Shown here: positions 57,600-64,000 of the stretch, in pieces
Layout of the letters: each line of letters opens with the position of its first letter
Position numbering within the stretch: position 1 is the stretch's first letter
Assembly: GCA_947623455.1 (NCBI GenBank)
Contig: OX392529.1
Location: forward strand, 63,425,686 to 63,489,685
Direction: 5' to 3'
DNA length: 64,000 nt
Source of the DNA: Mimachlamys varia
Lineage: Eukaryota > Mollusca > Bivalvia > Pectinida > Pectinidae
Notes under the pieces: generated by a model
What the model saw: only the letters and a program-made list of their open reading frames with translations
Told to the model about the DNA's origin: nothing
Databases searched by the model: none
Made by a program: the position numbers and the translations under genes

Positions 57600-59512
57600 A
57601 TATCAGTGGTGTGCTGACAGTGTAACAGGGACACTAGTGGTGTGGTGGCTCTGTAACAGGGACACCAGTGATGTGCTCGTCAGTAACAGGACACCAGTGG
57701 TGTGCTGGCTCTGTAACAGGGACACCAGTGGTGTGCTCGCTCTGTAACAGGACACCATGGGTGTGCTCGCTCTGTAACAGGGACACCAGTGGTGTGCTCG
57801 CTCTGTAACAGGGACACCAGTGGTGTGCTGACAGTGTACCAGGGACACCAGTGGTGTGCTGACAGTGTACCAGGACACCAGTGGTGTGCTCGCACTGTAA
57901 CAGGGACATCAGTGGTGTGCTGACAGTGTAACAGGGACACCAGTGGTGTGCTCGCTCTGTAACAGGGACACTAGTGGTGTGCTGACAGTGTAACAGGGAC
58001 ACCAGTGGTGTGCTGATAGTGTACCAGGGACACCAGTGGTGTGCTCGCACTGTAACAGGGACATCAGTGGTGTGCTGACAGTGTACCAGGGACACCAGTG
58101 GTGTGCTCGCACTGTAACAGGGACATCAGTGGTGAGCTGACAGTGTACCAGGGACACCAGTGGTGTGCTCGCACTGTAACAGGGACACTAGTGGTGTGCT
58201 GACAGTGTAACAGGGACATCAGTGGTGAGCTGACAGTGTACCAGGGACACCAGTGGTGTGCTGACAGTTTACCAGGGACACCAGTGGTGTGCTTGCACTG
58301 TAACAGGGACACAAATGGTGTGCTGACAGTGTAACAGGGATACTAGTGGTGTGGTCGCTCTGTAACAGGGACACCAGTGGTGTGCTGACAGTGTACCAGG
58401 GACACCAGTGGTGTGCTCGCACTGTAACAGGGACACCGATGGTGTGCTGACAGTGTAACAGGGACACTAATGGTGTGCTCGCTCTGTAACAGGGACACTA
58501 GTGGTGCGCTGACAGTGTAACAGGGACACTAGTGGTGTGCTCGCTCTGTAACAGGGACACTAGTGGTGCGCTGACAGTGTAACAGGGACACCAGTGCTGT
58601 GCTGACAGTGTAACAGGGACACCAGTGGTGTGCTTGCACTGTAACAGGGACACCAATGGTGTGCTGACAGTGTAACAGGGACACTAGTGGTGTGCTCGCT
58701 CTGTAACAGGGACACTAGTGGTGCGCTGACAGTGTAACAGGGACATCAGTGTTGTGCTGACAGTGTAACAGGGACACCAGTGGTGTGCTGACAGTGTAAC
58801 AGGGACACCAGTGGTGTGCTGACAGTGTAACAGGGACACCAGTGGTGTGCTTGCACTGTAACAGGGACACCAATGGTGTGCTGACAGTGTAACAGGGACA
58901 CTAGTGGTGTGCTCGCTCTGTAACAGGGACACTAGTGGTGCGCTGACAGTGTAACAGGGACACCAGTGGTGTGCTGACAGTGTAACAGGGACACCAGTGG
59001 TGTGCTGACAGTGTAACAGGGACACCAGTGGTGTGCTGACAGTGTAACAGGACACCAGTGGTGTGCTCGTACTGTAACAGGACACCATAGGTGTGCTCGC
59101 TCTGTAACAGGACACCAGTGGTGTGCTCACTCTGTAACAAGGACACCAGTGGTGTGCTCGCTCTGTAACAGGGACACCAGTGGTGTGCTCGCTCTGTAAC
59201 AGGGACACCAGTGGTGTGCTGACAGTGTACCAGGGACACCAGTGATGTGCTGACAGTGTACCAGGGACACCAGTGGTGTGCTGACAGTGTAACAGGGACA
59301 CCAGTGGTTTGCTCGCACTGTAACAGGGACACCAGTGGTGTGCTCGCTCTGTAACAGGGACACCAGTGGTGTGCTCGCACTGTAACAGGGACATCAGTGG
59401 TGTGCTGACAGTGTAACAGGGACACCAGTGGTGTGCTGACAGTGTACCAGGGACACCAGTGGTGTGCTGACAGTGTACCAGGACACCAGTGGTGTGCTCG
59501 CTCTGTAACAGG
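57600..59512 (+). repeat. 31-bp minisatellite, about 62 copies
   Basis: Unit 'ggacaccagtggtgtgctga' plus 'cagtgtaacag', alternating with a form having 'gctcgctctgtaacag'. The minus strand is open for up to 285 codons as a repeat artefact. Multi-unit blocks recur (for example 58460-58740 against 58860-58960). Confidence 0.93.
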
Positions 59513-60024
59513 GACAATAATTGGATGACAGTTTTGATCACATGTCGACATTGTTAACGTATACGTAACCTACGGGTCGACAAGTGAGTCTGTAGGTGTT
59601 TGTTAACTTAGTATACTCAATAGGAGTAAGCTGTGCATTGTTCACTTCAATATGTTAAAAGCAGTACACACTCTGCATTTTATCAATGCAGTAACCCATT
59701 TTCAGGGATAATTCAAATCTTCAAAAATGTTGCCACTGTGATCATTGCGAAGAACACATGTGTAAACGTGAGGAATGCATGAAACACTTGTGTAAACATA
59801 AGGAATGCATGAGGATGTACATTTGTAAAATAGTTGAAGCCAACAATGAGAACATTTCCCCTGCCCCGATAGTACTTGCTGATTCTAAACGTTATGGCGG
59901 AATTTGGTTATTGGTGTGTTGGCACTTACATTTTGTTTTCTATTTAAATCAGAAAAATATTGAACAACACCCACACAATTCTGTATTTTGTTAAGGTTAA
60001 GATAGTACAATAAAGGAAAGGATT
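59513..60024. other. Spacer between two 3' arrays
   Basis: An AATAAA lies at 60009-60014, just before the last array; it could be a polyadenylation signal, but nothing ties it to the mesh-like gene. The plus ORF at 59758-59994 has no recognised domain. Confidence 0.4.
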
Positions 60025-60029
60025 TAACA

Positions 60030-63000
60030 TAGATTCTGGCGGGGAACGTACGGTGCTTTATAGAACGACCTATTAACGAGTGTATGCGGGAACGTACTGT
60101 GCTTTATAGAACGACCTATTAACGAGTGTATGCGGGAACGTACTGTGCTTTATAGAACGACCTATTAACGAGTGTATGCGGGAACGTATGATGCTTTATA
60201 GAACGACCTGTGAACGAGTGTATGCGGGAACGTACGGTGCTTTATAGAACTACCTATTGACGAGTGTATGAGGGAACGTACGGTGCTTTATAGAACGACC
60301 TATTAACGAGTGTATGCGGGAACGTATGATGCTTTATAGAACGACCTGTGAACGAGTGTATGCGGGAACGTACGGTGCTTTATAGAACTACCTATTGACG
60401 AGTGTATGAGGGAACGTACGGTGCTTTATAGAACGACCTATTGACGAGTGTTTGTGGGAACGTACGGTGTTTTATAGAACGACCTGTTAACGAGTGTATG
60501 TGGGAACGTACGATGCTTTATAGAACGACCTGTTAACGAGTGTATGCGGGAACGTACGGTGCTTTATAGAACGACCTGTAAACAACTATGTGTGGGAACG
60601 TACGGTGCTTTATAGAACTACCTATTGACGAGTGTATGTGGGAACGTACGGTGCTTTATAGAACTACCTGTTGACGAGTGTATGTGGGAACGTAGATGCT
60701 TTATAGAACGACCTGTTAACGAGTGTATGTGGGAACGTACGGTGCTTTATAGAACGACCTGTTAACGAGTGTATGCGGGAACGTACGGTGTTTTATAGAA
60801 CGACCTGTTAACGAGTGTATGTGGGAACGTACGGTGCTTTATAGAACTACCTATTAACGAGTGTATGTGGGAACGTACGATACTTTATAGAACGACCTGT
60901 TAACGAGTGTATGTGGGAACGTACTGTGCTTTATAGAACTACCTGTTAACGAGTGTTTGTGGGAACGTACGGTGCTTTATAGAACTACCTGTTAACGAGT
61001 GTATGTGGGAACGTACGGTGCTTTATAGAACTACCTGTTAACGAGTGTATGATAGAACGTACGGTGCTTTATAGAACGACCTGTTAACGAGTGTATGATA
61101 GAACGTACGGTGCTTTATAGAACGACCTGTTAACGAGTGTATGTGGGAACGTACTGTGCTTTATAGAACGACCTGTTAACGAGTGTATGATAGAACGTAC
61201 GGTGCTTTATAGAACGACCTGTTAACGAGTGTATGTGGGAACGTGCGGTGCTTTATAGAACGACCTATTAACGAGTGTATGATAGAACGTACGGTGCTTT
61301 ATAGAACTACCTGTTAACGAGTGTATGTGGGAACGTACGATGCTTTATAGAACTACCTGTTAACGAGTGTTTGTGGGAACGTACGGTGCTTAATAGAACG
61401 ACCTGCTAAGGAGTGTATGCGGGAACGTACGATGCTTTATAGAACGACCTGTTAACGAGTGTATGTAGGAACGTACTGTGCTTTATAGAACGACCTGTTA
61501 ACGAGTGTATGTGGGAACGTACGATGCTTTATAGAACGACCTATTGACGAGTGTATGTGGGAACGTACGATGCTTTATAGAACGACCTGTTAACGGGTGT
61601 ATGCGGGAACGTACGGTGCTTTATAGAACAACCTATTGACGAGTGTATGTGGGAACGTACGATGCTTTATAGAACTACCTGTTAACGAGTGTATGTGGGA
61701 ACGTACTGTGCTTTATAGAACGACCTGTTAACGAGTGTATGTGGGAACGTACTGTGCTTTATAGAACGACCTGTTAACGAGTGTATGTGGGAACGTACGG
61801 TGCTTTATAGAACTACCTGTTAACGAGTGTATGTGGGAACGTACGGTGCTTTATAGAACGACCTGTTAACGAGTGTATGTGGGAACGTACGATGCTTTAT
61901 AGAACGACCTGTTAACGAGTGTATGTGGGAACGTACGATGCTTTATAGAACGACCTGTTAACGAGTGTATGTGGGAACGTACGGTGCTTTATAGAACGAC
62001 CTGTTAACGAGTGTATGTGGGAACGTACGGTGCTTTATAGAACTACCTGTTAACGAGTGTATGTGGGAACGTACGATGCTTTATAGAACGACCTGTTAAC
62101 GAGTGTATGTGGGAACGTACGATGCTTTATAGAACTACCTATTGACGAGTGTTTGTGGGAACGTACGATACTTTATAGAACGACCTGTTAACGAGTGTAT
62201 GATAGAACGTACGGTGCTTTATAGAACTACCTATTGACGAGTGTATGATAGAACGTACGGTGCTTTATAGAACGACCTATTAACGAGTGTATGTGGGAAC
62301 GTACGGTGCTTTATAGAACGATCTGTTAACGAGTGTATGATAGAACGTACGGTGCTTTATAGAACTACCTATTGACGAGTGTATGATAGAACGTACGGTG
62401 CTTTATAGAACGACCTGTTAACGAGTGTATGTGGGAACGTACGGTGCTTTATAGAACGACCTGTTAACGAGTGTATGATAGAACGTACGGTGCTTTATAG
62501 AACGACCTGTTAACGAGTGTATGATAGAACGTACGGTGCTTTATAGAACGACCTGTTAACGAGTGTATGTGGGAACGTACGGTGCTTTATAGAACGACCT
62601 GTTAACGAGTGTTTGTGGGAACGTACGGTGTTTTATAGAACTACCTGTTAACGAGTGTATGTGGGAACGTACGATGCTTTATAGAACGACCTGTTAACGA
62701 GTGTATGTAGGAACGTACGGTGTTTTATAGAACTACCTATTAACGAGTGTATGCGGGAACGTACGGTGTTTTATAGAACGACCTGTTAACGAGTGTATGT
62801 AGGAACGTACGGTGTTTTATAGAACGACCTGTTAACGAGTGTATGTGGGAACGTACTGTGCTTTATAGAACTACCTATTAACGAGTGTATGCGGGAACGT
62901 ACGGTGTTTTATAGAACGACCTATTAACGAGTGTATGCGGGAACGTACGGTGTTTTATAGAACGACCTGTTAACGAGTGTATGTGGGAACGTACTGTGCT

Positions 63001-64000
63001 TTATAGAACTACCTATTGACGAGTGTATGTGGGAACGTACTGTGCTTTATAGAACTACCTGTTAACGAGTGTATGTAGGAACGTACGGTGCTTTATAGAA
63101 CTACCTGTTAACGAGTGTATGTAGGAACGTACGATGCTTTATAGAACGACCTATTAACGAGTGTATGTGGGAACGTACTGTGCTTTATAGAACGACCTGT
63201 TAACGAGTGTATGTGGGAACGTACTGTGCTTTATAGAACGACCTGTTAACGAGTGTATGTGGGAACGTACGATGCTTTATAGAACGACCTATTAACGAGT
63301 GTATGTGGGAACGTACTGTGCTTTATAGAACGACCTGTTAACGAGTGTATGTGGGAACGTACTGTGCTTTATAGAACTACCTATTAACGAGTGTATGTGG
63401 GAACGTACTGTGCTTTATAGAACGACCTGTTAACGAGTGTATGTGGGAACGTACTGTGCTTTATAGAACGACCTGTTAACGAGTGTATGTGGGAACGTAC
63501 GGTGCTTTATAGAACGACCTATTAACGAGTGTATGTGGGAACGTACGGTGCTTTATAGAACGACCTGTTAACGAGTGTATGTGGGAACGTACGGTACTTT
63601 ATAGAACGACCTATTAACGAGTGTATGTGGGAACGTACGATGCTTTATAGAACTACCTGTTAACGAGTGTATGTGGGAACGTACGATGCTTTATAGAACT
63701 ACCTGTTAACGAGTGTATGTGGGAACGTACGGTACTTTATAGAACGACCTGTTAACGAGTGTATGTGGGAACGTACTGTGCTTTATAGAACGACTTGTTA
63801 ACGAGTGTATGTGGGAACGTACGATGCTTTATAGAACGACCTGTGAACGAGTGTATGTGGGAACGTACTGTGCTTTATAGAACTACCTGTTAACGAGTGT
63901 ATGTGGGAACGTACGGTGCTTTATAGAACTACCTATTAACGAGTGTATGTGGGAACGTACTGTGCTTTATAGAACGACCTATTAACGAGTGTATGTGGGA
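60030..64000 (+). repeat. 46-bp minisatellite, about 86 copies, runs off the window
   Basis: The unit contains 'gggaacgtacggtgctttat', 'agaacgacctgttaacgagt' and 'gtatgt'. Variable positions are few (acggt/acgat/actgt; cgacc/ctacc; gttaa/attaa/attga; gtggg/gcggg/gatag). No end is visible, so its true length is unknown. Confidence 0.95.

Noticed and set aside
57603..59551. Minus-strand ORFs up to 285 codons with CYTVSTPLVS-type repeats
   Set aside because: 31-bp array. The peptide cycles through frames and there is no gene context.

Overview
The window looks like nuclear DNA from an invertebrate, most likely a mollusc and possibly a bivalve. I base this on a multi-exon gene with standard GT-AG introns, several tRNA-derived SINE-like repeats, degenerate retroelements, many small inverted-repeat elements, and very heavy minisatellite content (roughly 40% of the window by my count). 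The species assignment is inference. I see no bacterial-style operon, CRISPR array or rRNA.

One protein-coding gene can be reconstructed completely. It has 18 coding exons on the + strand, from an ATG at 8587 to a TAG at 56909. Every exon phase is compatible with the next, and the exons total 3,234 coding bases (1,077 residues plus stop). The predicted product is a type I membrane protein with, in order, a signal peptide, a NIDO domain, an IPT/E-set-like region, an AMOP domain, a VWD domain with a GDPH motif and a GLLGNYNG signature, one Sushi domain, a transmembrane helix and a cytoplasmic tail of about 70 residues. This is the architecture of the Mesh family, related to vertebrate SUSD2 and MUC4. 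In Drosophila, Mesh is a smooth septate junction protein. None of the long ORFs elsewhere in the window look like genes; most are artefacts of tandem repeats whose period is divisible by three.

Layout. 1-8586: intergenic or 5' flank, with Penelope-like or related retroelement debris including three hammerhead ribozyme motifs (1179-1219 minus, 2473-2516 plus, 2842-2884 plus), small inverted-repeat elements, a tRNA-type SINE and a 28-bp minisatellite. 8587-8856: exon 1. 8857-41829: a 33-kb intron 1, almost half tandem arrays (30, 56, 42, 17, 27, 40, 32, 30, 22-24, 53, about 32, and 41 bp units), plus a LINE RT fragment, SINEs and MITE-like hairpins. 41830-56909: exons 2-18 with short introns, many filled by further arrays. 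56910-64000: 3' flank with 38-bp, 31-bp and 46-bp arrays; the last runs off the window end.

The most unusual feature is that several arrays are built from the gene's own splice junctions. The exon 2 donor, exon 3 donor, exon 4 acceptor, exon 7 donor and exon 10 acceptor, and in degenerate form the exon 9 and exon 8 acceptors, are each the terminal unit of a tandem array or duplication. Each array therefore carries up to about twenty decoy splice sites. All gene models and repeat counts were read by eye and are not backed by transcript data.
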